A stretch of 58,075 nt of DNA from Lentisphaeria bacterium (GTDB taxonomy: Bacteria > Verrucomicrobiota > Lentisphaeria > Victivallales > Victivallaceae). The notes beneath the pieces were generated by a model. The model saw only the letters and a program-made list of their open reading frames with translations. It was not told where the DNA came from and searched no databases. Positions 1 to 7,160 of this stretch are shown here, piece by piece. The stretch's first letter is position 1. Each line of letters begins with the position of its first letter. The DNA is taken from NCBI GenBank assembly GCA_022768375.1, contig JALEMG010000003.1:1-58075 (forward strand), given 5' to 3'. Both the position numbers and the translations under genes were made by a program.

Positions 1-2
1 AT

Positions 3-140
3 GTCGGCTTTTTCAGTCGAGGATCCTTGAAGAAGAGAAGTCAAAGCGTTAACGTAAAACACAGAAAAATCTCATTCGGAGATTTTCAAACAGAAACAAT
101 CGGAATTTCTGTCAAAAAGATATTGATAGAGGTTCCCTAA
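3..140 (+). other. possible 3' end of a gene entering from the left edge
   Basis: Frame 3 is open from the window edge to a TAA at 138-140, giving about 45 codons with no start codon in view. Another frame is open from base 2 to a TAA ending at 52. The stretch is clearly more AT-rich than the rest of the window. No motif is recognised. From about 141 to 256 and from 373 to 577 I see no gene. This could be a gene tail, a decayed insertion, or plain intergenic DNA. Confidence 0.15.
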
Positions 141-256
141 AAGCGACCAACGGGAGCGGTTATGCCGGATTGCCGCTTGACTGACGACGGGTTCTGATGT
201 ATCTCGCTCTGATTTACCCACAAATTCCCGTGAAGACCCCTTTTTTCTTTAGAGAA

Positions 257-372
257 GGGGGATGGGGGTATGGGGGTATGGGGGTATGGGGGTATGGGGG
301 TATGGGGGTATGGGGGTATGGGGGTATGGGGGTATGGGGGTATGGGGGTCTGGGGGTATGGGGGTATGGGGA
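257..372. repeat. G-rich 8-bp tandem repeat (TATGGGGG, about 13-14 units)
   Basis: Fourteen back-to-back 8-bp units run from 261 to 372. The unit is TATGGGGG; the first reads GATGGGGG, the one at 349-356 reads TCTGGGGG, and the last ends in GA. Every unit but the last carries a run of five G, so the plus strand could form G-quadruplexes. Because 8 is not a multiple of 3, all three plus frames read the same 8-residue peptide (MGVWGYGG), so the open frames here are artefacts of the repeat. Such arrays are prone to slippage, and copy number probably varies between strains. Confidence 0.95.
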
Positions 373-577
373 AAATCCCGCCCTCAGCCCCCGGGCCGCA
401 TCACCGATCATACCGAACGTGGAAATTCCCATGTGGCTCATTCCGCTCCAAGTTGAAATCTCAAACAAAAAAAATACTTTCAATCCCCTTGTCGTTCAAA
501 ATATGCACCACACTCATGCATAAATCAATCGTTTTGTTAAATTTTCACACGATTTTTCCGACCGCCGCCGTCAACGG

Positions 578-1531
578 TCATCGGCCGCCGCCGGCGGCGG
601 CAGTAAGATACTCCCGATACCGCTTGTACAACCCGTGAGCGGCGCCGTAAACACTGTTCGGACTCATGAAGTGGGAGAATTCAAACGTAATGGCATCCGT
701 ATACCCGGCTGCTTCGGCGGCGCGCAGTTTGTAGAGCATCTTTTCCCATTTGATCGGCAGAAACTTGATCGGCATGTCCCGGTCGAAGGATTCGCAGTTG
801 GTCCAGCAGTCCATCCCGAATTCCAGACAGAGTTTGCGGTTGACCTCCAGATAATCCCGCAGGGTAAAAATATCCGGCTGACCGTCCTGAAAACAGACGA
901 TATCCACCAGTCCCTGCAACTGTTCCAGAATGATCCGCCACTCCTTTTCATGCTCGATCGGGGATATCTGCTGCCCTTCCTTCGTCAGCGTCGGGTCCCA
1001 CGCGCTGTTGACCTTGTTCCCCTTGACCCACGGGGAAATCATCATCGGCAGACCGCCGGACAACTCCTTGCACAACCGGCTGATCTCCCGGTACAGTTCC
1101 ACATATTTCCCCAGTCTGGCGCTGATCTCGTGGGTGAGATACCATCCCCGGAAGGCTTTGCGGTGACCGTACATGCGCCACGCTTCCTTCACCACCTCCA
1201 TGTTGATCTCGATCTCCTTGTCCCACATGCCGTGTTCCGGGTAGTACCGCGAACAGTAGGTGCTGAAAAAGAACCGCATGCCGTACTTTTCCGCCAGCGT
1301 CAGAAAGAGATCGGCCAGATCCAGTTCCGGCATCGCGGTGCCGAGCGTGCGGTGCAGATATTCACTGGGATACGCCGTCCAGCGCTCCAGCCCGCTGCGG
1401 ATCATGACCACCGTGTCGATCCCGACGGCCTTCATCGCCGCGAAGTCCCGATCCCACTCCTCGTATCCCCAGTTCTGGTGCGGGATATCCCAACTGATCT
1501 CATCCAGAAACGTGGCGCGAATCTTTACCAT
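578..1531 (-). CDS. DUF4434-like TIM-barrel protein (putative glycosidase-like)
   Basis: The 317-residue protein begins MVKIRATFLDEISWDIPHQN and resembles the DUF4434 family, TIM-barrel proteins related to glycoside hydrolases and common in gut Bacteroidota and PVC bacteria. It has the typical early Trp-rich segment (NWGYEEWDRDF), a HEISARLG segment after the fourth strand and a CFQDGQPD segment. No signal peptide is visible. The start at 1531 is chosen because GGGAGGTCGTC precedes the ATG; a longer frame reads back through the 80-bp repeats and is not credible. A TATATT -10 lies upstream at 1564-1569, with a palindrome beyond it. Substrate unknown. The C-terminus runs into a GC-rich palindrome (579-598). 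Confidence 0.7.
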   Translation of the reverse strand: MVKIRATFLDEISWDIPHQNWGYEEWDRDFAAMKAVGIDTVVMIRSGLERWTAYPSEYLHRTLGTAMPELDLADLFLTLAEKYGMRFFFSTYCSRYYPEHGMWDKEIEINMEVVKEAWRMYGHRKAFRGWYLTHEISARLGKYVELYREISRLCKELSGGLPMMISPWVKGNKVNSAWDPTLTKEGQQISPIEHEKEWRIILEQLQGLVDIVCFQDGQPDIFTLRDYLEVNRKLCLEFGMDCWTNCESFDRDMPIKFLPIKWEKMLYKLRAAEAAGYTDAITFEFSHFMSPNSVYGAAHGLYKRYREYLTAAAGGGR

Positions 1532-1563
1532 GACGACCTCCCTGTTTTTCGGTTTCCGCGCAT

Positions 1564-1569
1564 AATATA
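1564..1569 (-). promoter_or_regulatory. candidate -10 box for the DUF4434 gene
   Basis: TATATT on the minus strand, 33 bases before the start codon. The hexamer 17 bases further upstream (TTTCCC) is a poor -35, so the promoter may need an activator. Confidence 0.4.
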
Positions 1570-1595
1570 CACCGCGGCGTCGGGCGGGGAAATGG

Positions 1596-1613
1596 ATGTT
1601 TTGGACAAAACAT
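1596..1613. promoter_or_regulatory. 18-bp palindrome, candidate operator
   Basis: ATGTTTTGGACAAAACAT has perfect 8-bp arms around a 2-bp centre and lies just upstream of the candidate promoter of the DUF4434 gene. Its size and symmetry fit a dimeric regulator of LacI type, but no regulator gene is adjacent. Confidence 0.4.
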
Positions 1614-1733
1614 GCATCCCCCGGCGCAAAAAAAGGCTCCGTACTGAAAGAATCCTGATTTTCCATTCCGTGCGATTTGCCGCCTCCCGCTTCCGCCGTC
1701 GCCAAGGCTATGGCGGACAAGCAACCTCCGCCC

Positions 1734-1813
1734 TTTCTTTGGTTACTTTCTTTTGCGAAAGAAAGTAACGCTGTCGCCTTTTCTTGTCTTACTTCTTTTC
1801 CCGCGAGAAAAGA
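1734..1813. repeat. 80-bp direct repeat, copy 1
   Basis: Identical over 80 bp to 1883-1962, with a 149-bp offset. It contains a perfect hairpin (12-bp arms 1742-1753 and 1758-1769, loop TGCG) and the left arm of a second hairpin whose right arm is missing in this copy. Read on the minus strand it gives the AKESNQRK-like peptide often mis-called as protein in other genomes. Together with copy 2 it fills most of the spacer 1532-2090, where I see no gene. Confidence 0.9.
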
Positions 1814-1882
1814 GCGGCAACGTGCCGCCGCGAAACTGGGGCCCGGCTCCGTTGTCGCCGGTCCGGGTTGCATACCCCACGT

Positions 1883-1970
1883 TTTCTTTGGTTACTTTCT
1901 TTTGCGAAAGAAAGTAACGCTGTCGCCTTTTCTTGTCTTACTTCTTTTCCCGCGAGAAAAGAAGTAAGAC
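1883..1970. repeat. 80-bp direct repeat, copy 2, with a complete second hairpin
   Basis: Copy 2 of the 80-bp repeat (1883-1962). Here the second hairpin is complete: arms 1935-1949 and 1956-1970, 15 bp each, loop CCGCGA. Paired hairpins of this kind form dispersed intergenic repeat families. They may act in transcript termination or mRNA stability. Confidence 0.9.
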
Positions 1971-2035
1971 GCTGGACCACGTCCGGGTAGCACCCGGGGG
2001 CAGATTTTTTATTTTTCAATCTTCTTTACAGAGCC

Positions 2036-2069
2036 AAAAAACGCCGCACCGGGCATCCCCGATACGGCG
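2036..2069 (-). terminator. intrinsic terminator of the pyrF-der operon
   Basis: On the minus strand, CGCCG pairs with CGGCG with further inner pairing (TCGGG with CCCGG), followed by a run of six T (forward A-run 2036-2041). It lies directly after the stop of the mannitol-dehydrogenase-like gene. Confidence 0.7.
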
Positions 2070-2090
2070 CCGATCGCGTTCGTTTGCCGT

Positions 2091-3215
2091 TTACAGTCCG
2101 AGCAGCGCGGCCAGCCTGTCATGCTCCGCGCCCCACGGCTGAGGCCACAGCGCGGCCAGTTTCGCCTTGACGTCGCCTCCGGAGGCGAACTCCGCCGCCG
2201 CCAGTTTCGCCCCTTCCGCGAACTCCAGCGGCTCGCCGCCCTCGTTCAGGACCAGCCGCATCGTGCCGATCACCCGATCATCCCAGCCCAGTTTGCGTTC
2301 CGGGTCCCGGGTGATCCGGTCGATGGCGTCCTTGAGAAACGGATTCGTCATGCGGACCAGCAGTCCATCCACATAGGCCTTGAAGCCGGATTCGGTGAAA
2401 AGTTCGTCGTGAAGCGAGGCGTACTTTTTGATCAGCGCCCGGCCGGATTCTTCGAAAAACGCCTTGCGCGCCCGCTCGATGAGTTCCGGATACCGACGAA
2501 GTTCGTCCATCGTCCGGCACCCTTTGGACTTGCCCAGCGTGGCCAGCAGAAAGTGCGTGGCATTGTGCCCGTAAAGTTTGGCGTCCTCGAACGGAAAGAG
2601 GTCGTCTTTGACGTAGAGCGACCGCACTTTGCGGTTCTCGATCCCCGGGCATTTGGAGATGTAGATAGTGCTGAACTCCTCCACCAGATGGCCGTTTTCC
2701 GCGGCGGGCGCCAGCGCCGGATACGCGCCGCCGGCGGGGATGACGCCGCTCATCTTGCCGATGACGGTGTTGAGATAGTAGGTGTTGGGGAACTTCACCC
2801 CCATCGCCTTTTCCAACTCCTCGGCGGCGTGGTTGTTGTTCTCCGCGGTGTAGAAGAACCTCGTCCGCTCCGGCTGGAGGGCGAATCCGGCTTTCAGCCA
2901 CGGCGCGCAGTAGGCGTAAAATTTGACGCTGGGCAGCGCGGTGGCCAGTTCGGAGGCCTCGGCCGCCGCCTGGATCAGTTTTTCCACATCCGCCGGGTCG
3001 TTGGGATTGTAGACCTCAACATTTTCGTACACCTCGGTGTAGACCCGGTCTGCCGCCGCGACATTCACCGTCACGCTGTGGACCGCGTTCACCGCCGCCT
3101 TGAGTTTCTCATTGACTTCGGCGATGACGATGCGGTCGAACCCGCCTTTCGCCGCGCCCGCCAGAAAAATCCCGGTCTGGATCGGGCCCAGACCAATACC
3201 GACAAACGTACTCAT
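2091..3215 (-). CDS. mannitol-dehydrogenase-family NAD(P) oxidoreductase-like protein
   Basis: The 374-residue protein has an N-terminal Rossmann fold with a glycine-rich loop (GIGLGPIQTGIF), then a segment YTAENNNHAAEELE and an all-helical C-terminal half (GHNATHFLLATLG; RMTNPFLKDAID; WDDRVIGTMRL) that resembles the C-terminal domain of mannitol-1-phosphate 5-dehydrogenase. Family members oxidise sugar alcohols or their phosphates with NAD(P). AAGGTG lies a few bases before the ATG. It is the last gene of the pyrF-der operon, 18 bp after the PHP gene, so a link to sugar-phosphate turnover is possible. Substrate is not predictable. Confidence 0.6.
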   Translation of the reverse strand: MSTFVGIGLGPIQTGIFLAGAAKGGFDRIVIAEVNEKLKAAVNAVHSVTVNVAAADRVYTEVYENVEVYNPNDPADVEKLIQAAAEASELATALPSVKFYAYCAPWLKAGFALQPERTRFFYTAENNNHAAEELEKAMGVKFPNTYYLNTVIGKMSGVIPAGGAYPALAPAAENGHLVEEFSTIYISKCPGIENRKVRSLYVKDDLFPFEDAKLYGHNATHFLLATLGKSKGCRTMDELRRYPELIERARKAFFEESGRALIKKYASLHDELFTESGFKAYVDGLLVRMTNPFLKDAIDRITRDPERKLGWDDRVIGTMRLVLNEGGEPLEFAEGAKLAAAEFASGGDVKAKLAALWPQPWGAEHDRLAALLGL

Positions 3216-3233
3216 GACTTTTCACCTTTCCCT

Positions 3234-4325
3234 TTATTTGGCAAACGCATCCACCCCCGCGAGGAAGGTGTCCTGATGCTTTTTCAACTCGTCGATGGTA
3301 TAATCATCCGCCAGCAACTGCCCCGGCGCATTCATTTCCGTACCGGCCAGCAGCGGCAGGCCGCGCCGGAGTGCCGCGGCCACGAAGCGGTCCAGTTCGG
3401 CGACCAGTTTGCGCCCTTTCTCCGGGTCGGACGCGCGCCAGTTCCGATCCGGGATCAGCGTCGCCGCCCCGGCGCCGTAACGGATGTGCAGATCCAGCAG
3501 AGCGTCCACATCCCCCTCCCCCGCGGAAAGTCCGTTGAGCCACGCCAGCGTCGGCGTCGCGCCGCAGGCCTTGATAAAGCGGTTCATCTCCTCCAGCGTC
3601 GGGAAACTCTCCGGCGCGGCCTTGACGTAGCCCACGCCGCCGGATTTCATGGTTCTGGCGCGGATCAGCGCCTCCATTTTTACCGGATCGGCGTCAAAAA
3701 CTCCGATTTTCTCCTGCCAATACGCCGCCAGTTCCTGTCCGGCAAATCGTTTCTCCGCCGCCGCCCGGTACGCGGCGCAAACATGCCGCTCGGTCACGTT
3801 GCCGGCGGGAGTGAACTCCTCCGCCACGGCGTCGAAATCCACCGCGATCTCGGTCAGCAGAGTGTTGACCTTCTCCACCAGCGTCCGGGTGCGCCTCCGC
3901 GCCCGCGCCTTCAAATCGGCGGCAAACGCCCGCTGGGATTCCGGGACCGCGGACGAGGTGAAGCCGCACCCCAGATGGTAGGCGATCCCGGGTTCCCCCG
4001 GAGAATTGATCTCCCTGTCCGCCAGATCCGGCACGAATACCCGGGTCTCCATCCCCGCGGCGGCTTTCACGCCGAGGGCGCGGGCGGCGGCGAGAAATTC
4101 ATCCACCCCATCCAGCACGTCGAAATCCACCAGCATCACGCCCCGCCAGTTCAACTCCTTTGCCAGCGCCGCCAGCATGGACGGCGAGTAGCCGTACCCG
4201 TTGTAGGAGTAAAAACTGTGACAGTGCATGTTGAAGGCGCTGTGCGTCCGCCGGAAACACTCCAGCGCATCGGCCCGCGCCGCCGCGTCAAAGGAATTAA
4301 GCGCGCGTTTCATCCCATCGGTCAT
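3234..4325 (-). CDS. PHP-domain metal-dependent phosphoesterase
   Basis: The 363-residue protein has a PHP signature: HCHSFYSYNGYGYSP (H-x-H motif, near residue 35), GVMLVDFDVLDGVDEF (the usual TDHD replaced by VDFD) and GMETRVF (metal-binding Glu). PHP proteins hydrolyse phosphate esters with a multi-metal centre. The change of the usual His in the second motif may alter metal binding. The C-terminal half is not recognised. The start at 4325 is preferred because GGGGAGA precedes it; a longer frame would run back into the neighbouring gene. It begins 7 bp after that gene's stop. Confidence 0.65.
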   Translation of the reverse strand: MTDGMKRALNSFDAAARADALECFRRTHSAFNMHCHSFYSYNGYGYSPSMLAALAKELNWRGVMLVDFDVLDGVDEFLAAARALGVKAAAGMETRVFVPDLADREINSPGEPGIAYHLGCGFTSSAVPESQRAFAADLKARARRRTRTLVEKVNTLLTEIAVDFDAVAEEFTPAGNVTERHVCAAYRAAAEKRFAGQELAAYWQEKIGVFDADPVKMEALIRARTMKSGGVGYVKAAPESFPTLEEMNRFIKACGATPTLAWLNGLSAGEGDVDALLDLHIRYGAGAATLIPDRNWRASDPEKGRKLVAELDRFVAAALRRGLPLLAGTEMNAPGQLLADDYTIDELKKHQDTFLAGVDAFAK

Positions 4326-4332
4326 GATCGGT

Positions 4333-4824
4333 CTATCTCCCCATTGCTTTGCGAACCGCCTTATCCAGTTCGATCTGAAATTTCTCCACGTCCTCCTGAG
4401 TCGGCTTGGCCCCGACCAGATTCTCCAATCCCAGCCGCCCCATGCTGTCCACATACCAGTCCGCGGCGGAACCGGAGGCGAATTTCACCGTCCCGGACAG
4501 CATCATGCCCGGTCGGGCCAGTTTGCTCACCTCCACGACCGTATCTCCGGTCTCATCGGCGGCGGGAACTGCCTCGTCCGCCGCCGGTTCCGCCGGCGGC
4601 GGCGCGGAGACATCCTCTGCCGGCGGAGCGGCTTTTTTCGCCGCATTGGGGTCCAGCGCCTGCCAGTCCACATCCAGCGTGGAAGCCAGAATCCGCACCT
4701 CCATGTAGGTCATGCTCAATTGGAATCGGGCATTGATCCCGGTCTGGATGTTCGACAGCGATTCGCCTTTGGCCAACTCGGCGGCCACAAACTTTTTTAC
4801 TTCGAGTTCCAAGTCCTTGTCCAT
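4333..4824 (-). CDS. conserved protein of unknown function downstream of der
   Basis: The 163-residue protein is probably cytoplasmic, with three parts. Residues 1-55 are a helical domain resembling small helix-turn-helix folds (MDKDLELEVKKF; SLSNIQTGIN; YMEVRILAS). An Ala/Pro/Glu-rich linker covers about 60-95. A C-terminal segment (about 98-140) has the pattern KLARPGMMLSGTVKFASG followed by ADWYVDSMGRLGL. This layout resembles unnamed proteins I associate with Verrucomicrobia and Lentisphaerae. No enzyme motif is present. The start follows GGAG with 7-nt spacing. Its place between der and the PHP gene says only that it is co-transcribed. Confidence 0.6.
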   Translation of the reverse strand: MDKDLELEVKKFVAAELAKGESLSNIQTGINARFQLSMTYMEVRILASTLDVDWQALDPNAAKKAAPPAEDVSAPPPAEPAADEAVPAADETGDTVVEVSKLARPGMMLSGTVKFASGSAADWYVDSMGRLGLENLVGAKPTQEDVEKFQIELDKAVRKAMGR

Positions 4825-4851
4825 ACTCTCACTCCGTCCTTGTTTCCCGTA

Positions 4852-6261
4852 TTACTTCGCGCCTTTGACCGAAGCGCGGCGGATGCTCTCCACCTTTTTC
4901 GGTCTGGCGCAGACTTCCAATGCCAGCGGGATCCCGCTCAGCGCGAAATTTTCCCGAATCCGCTTTTTCAGAAACGTCAGATAGTTGTCCGCCGCCGCCT
5001 CCACCCGGTTGACGAACAACTTCACCCGGGGCGGCCGCACTCCGGCCAGCGAAGCGTAGAAAAGTTTCAGCGGCACCCCTTTGATCACCGGCGGTGGGGT
5101 CTGCTCCATGGCGGCGGACAACACCCGGTTCAGCACCCCGGTGGTGATCTCGGTTTTCAAATTGGCGGCGACTTCAAAAATCCGTTGTTCCAGATGGCGG
5201 AGATTGTGTTTCGTTTTCGCGCTGACAAACGCCGCCGGAGCGAAACTCAGCCCCGGCAGAGCCCGCCGCAATTCGGCGGACAGCGCTTCGATTTTCTCCC
5301 GTTCGCACAAGTCGCACTTGTTGGCGGCGATGACGCAGCCGCGCCCCGACTGTTCGATCAGAGCCGCGATCTTCCGGTCCTGCGCGGTGATCTGTCCGAT
5401 ACCGGCTTCCAGCACCATGACGACCACATCGGCCCGCTCAATGGCGCTTTTGGCCCGCATGACGCTGAACACCTCGACCGCACTGTCCACTTTGCCGGTC
5501 TTGCGCAGTCCGGCGGTGTCCACCAACTGCACCGGCATCTCCGCGCCGTCGGCGCCGTGAATGGAAAATTCGATTTTGACCGCGTCCCGCGTCGTCCCGG
5601 CCACCGGACTGGTCATCACCCGCTCCCGCCCGAGCAGCGCGTTGATCAAACTGGATTTGCCCACATTCGGACGACCGACCACCGCGACATTCAGCGCGTT
5701 TTTCCGCGTCACCGCCGTCACGGGGACGTCGCGGCATTCCCGGAGCGCGGCGTCGACCAGCGCGCCGATGCCGCCCCGGTGCGTACAGCAGATCGGATAC
5801 ACGGCGCCGAATCCCAGCCGGGAGAACTCCGCCGCGTGATTTTTCCATTCGTCGCTGTCGCACTTGTTGGCGGCGACGATGACCGGTTTGTTCAGTTTCC
5901 GCACCCGGTTTGCCACCTCAAGGTCCAGCGGCGTAAGTCCGCTCTGACTGTCGCAGACGAGAATCAACACCTCGGCGTCGGCCATGGCGCACTCGGCCTG
6001 ATCGGAGATACCCGCGTCCCACATGTCCACATTCTTTTCCATGCCGTCCAGCGTATTCAATCCGCCGGTGTCGATCAGGGTGAACGCCCTTCCCTGCCAG
6101 CGGATGTCCGCGACGACCCGGTCCCGGGTCACCCCGCTCATCTCGTGGACAATGGCCAACTTGCGCCCGACGATGGCGTTGAACAGACTGGATTTGCCCA
6201 CATTCGGCCGGCCGACGACGGCGATCACCGGGGGAACGGCTTTGGCGTTTGCTTCACTCAT
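4852..6261 (-). CDS. der: ribosome assembly GTPase Der (EngA)
   Basis: At 469 residues this is a full-length Der with two tandem GTPase domains. Domain 1 has GRPNVGKSS (about residue 17), DTGG and ANKCD. Domain 2 repeats GRPNVGKSS (about 200), DTAG and ANKCD. A KH-like C-terminal domain follows (VKLFVNRVEAAADNYLTFLKKRIRENF). Der acts in maturation of the 50S ribosomal subunit. It lies 14 bp downstream of pyrF and is read from the same promoter. No key residue is missing. Confidence 0.95.
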   Translation of the reverse strand: MSEANAKAVPPVIAVVGRPNVGKSSLFNAIVGRKLAIVHEMSGVTRDRVVADIRWQGRAFTLIDTGGLNTLDGMEKNVDMWDAGISDQAECAMADAEVLILVCDSQSGLTPLDLEVANRVRKLNKPVIVAANKCDSDEWKNHAAEFSRLGFGAVYPICCTHRGGIGALVDAALRECRDVPVTAVTRKNALNVAVVGRPNVGKSSLINALLGRERVMTSPVAGTTRDAVKIEFSIHGADGAEMPVQLVDTAGLRKTGKVDSAVEVFSVMRAKSAIERADVVVMVLEAGIGQITAQDRKIAALIEQSGRGCVIAANKCDLCEREKIEALSAELRRALPGLSFAPAAFVSAKTKHNLRHLEQRIFEVAANLKTEITTGVLNRVLSAAMEQTPPPVIKGVPLKLFYASLAGVRPPRVKLFVNRVEAAADNYLTFLKKRIRENFALSGIPLALEVCARPKKVESIRRASVKGAK

Positions 6262-6275
6262 CGCGGAACTCGCCC

Positions 6276-7091
6276 TCAGCGGCAGGCATTGATCTCATCC
6301 CGGAGTTTTCCGGCGGCGGCCGCCGCGGCTTCGGCAAAATCCTCTCCGCCGGAGGCGTAGATGATGCCGCGGGACGAATTGACGATGATGCCGGTGCCGT
6401 CGGCACGGCATCCGAATTTCACCACCTTTTCCACGTCGCCGCCCTGTGCGCCGACACCGGGAACCAGGAACGGCAGTTCCGGGCAGAGGCGGCGCAGTTC
6501 GCGCAACTCCTCCGGGTAGGTGGCGCCCACCACCAGCGCGGCGTTGCCGCCGCCATTCCATTTATCCCGAACCAGTTCCGCTACATGGACGTAAAGCGGC
6601 TTGCCGTCCGCCACCAGATTCTGCAGATCGCCGGAGTGGGGATTGGAGGTCCGGCACAGGATGATCACCCCTTTGTCCGTGTACTCCAGAAACGGCTTCA
6701 CCGCGTCGTAGCCCATATAGGGATTGACCGTCACCGCATCCGCGCCGTAGCGTTCAAACGCTTCTTTGGCATACCACTCCGCCGTCGAACCGATGTCGCC
6801 GCGCTTGACATCCAGAATCACCGGAATTTCCGGCGCATTGGCCTTGATGTATTTCACTGTGGACTTCAGCGCCTCGTCGCAATCCTGTCCGGCGTAGTAG
6901 GCCGCCTGCGGTTTGTAGGCGCACACCAGATCCTTGGTGGCATCCACCAGACGGCGGTTGAATTCGTAAATCGCGTCCGGCCGACGGCGCAGACACTCCG
7001 GCAGTTTATTCATAGCCGGGTCCAGCCCGACGCAGACCAGCGAACCATTGCGCCGCACCGCCCGATCAAGTTTTTCCATAAAATTCATCAT
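6276..7091 (-). CDS. pyrF: orotidine 5'-phosphate decarboxylase, type 2
   Basis: The 271-residue protein converts OMP to UMP, the last step of de novo UMP synthesis. It belongs to the longer subfamily 2 of OMP decarboxylases: LVCVGLDPAMNKLP at the N-terminus, the catalytic segment DVKRGDIGSTA near residue 100, NPYMGYDAVKPF, and the phosphate-binding PGVGAQGG near the C-terminus. GGAGAAGCG precedes two consecutive ATGs; the first is used here. It is the first gene of a five-gene operon and has its own promoter (7132-7160). Confidence 0.93.
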   Translation of the reverse strand: MMNFMEKLDRAVRRNGSLVCVGLDPAMNKLPECLRRRPDAIYEFNRRLVDATKDLVCAYKPQAAYYAGQDCDEALKSTVKYIKANAPEIPVILDVKRGDIGSTAEWYAKEAFERYGADAVTVNPYMGYDAVKPFLEYTDKGVIILCRTSNPHSGDLQNLVADGKPLYVHVAELVRDKWNGGGNAALVVGATYPEELRELRRLCPELPFLVPGVGAQGGDVEKVVKFGCRADGTGIIVNSSRGIIYASGGEDFAEAAAAAAGKLRDEINACR

Positions 7092-7131
7092 CGCTTCTCC
7101 CGATTATCCGATCATATTTCGGAGCGAGGGT

Positions 7132-7160
7132 AATATAAACGGGAAACCCTCTTTTGTCAA
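7132..7160 (-). promoter_or_regulatory. promoter of the pyrF operon
   Basis: TTGACA (forward 7155-7160) and TATATT (7132-7137) with a 17-bp spacer. The -35 overlaps the last codons of the YibE/F gene. Confidence 0.75.

Noticed and set aside
257-372. CRISPR array
   Set aside because: Units are 8 bp, contiguous and without spacers; no cas gene is in the window.
197-638. Open frames on both strands through the G-rich array
   Set aside because: The 8-bp unit leaves all frames open with the same 8-residue peptide. There is no ribosome site and no complexity outside the repeat.
1532-1873. N-terminal extension of the DUF4434 gene
   Set aside because: It would translate the 80-bp repeat and has no ribosome site; GGGAGGTCGTC precedes the start at 1531.
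2121-6360. Two long plus-strand frames (871 and 710 codons)
   Set aside because: They lie opposite clear genes (mannitol-dehydrogenase-like, PHP, der). Long antisense frames are expected at this GC content, and the translations are Arg/His/Pro-rich with no domain.
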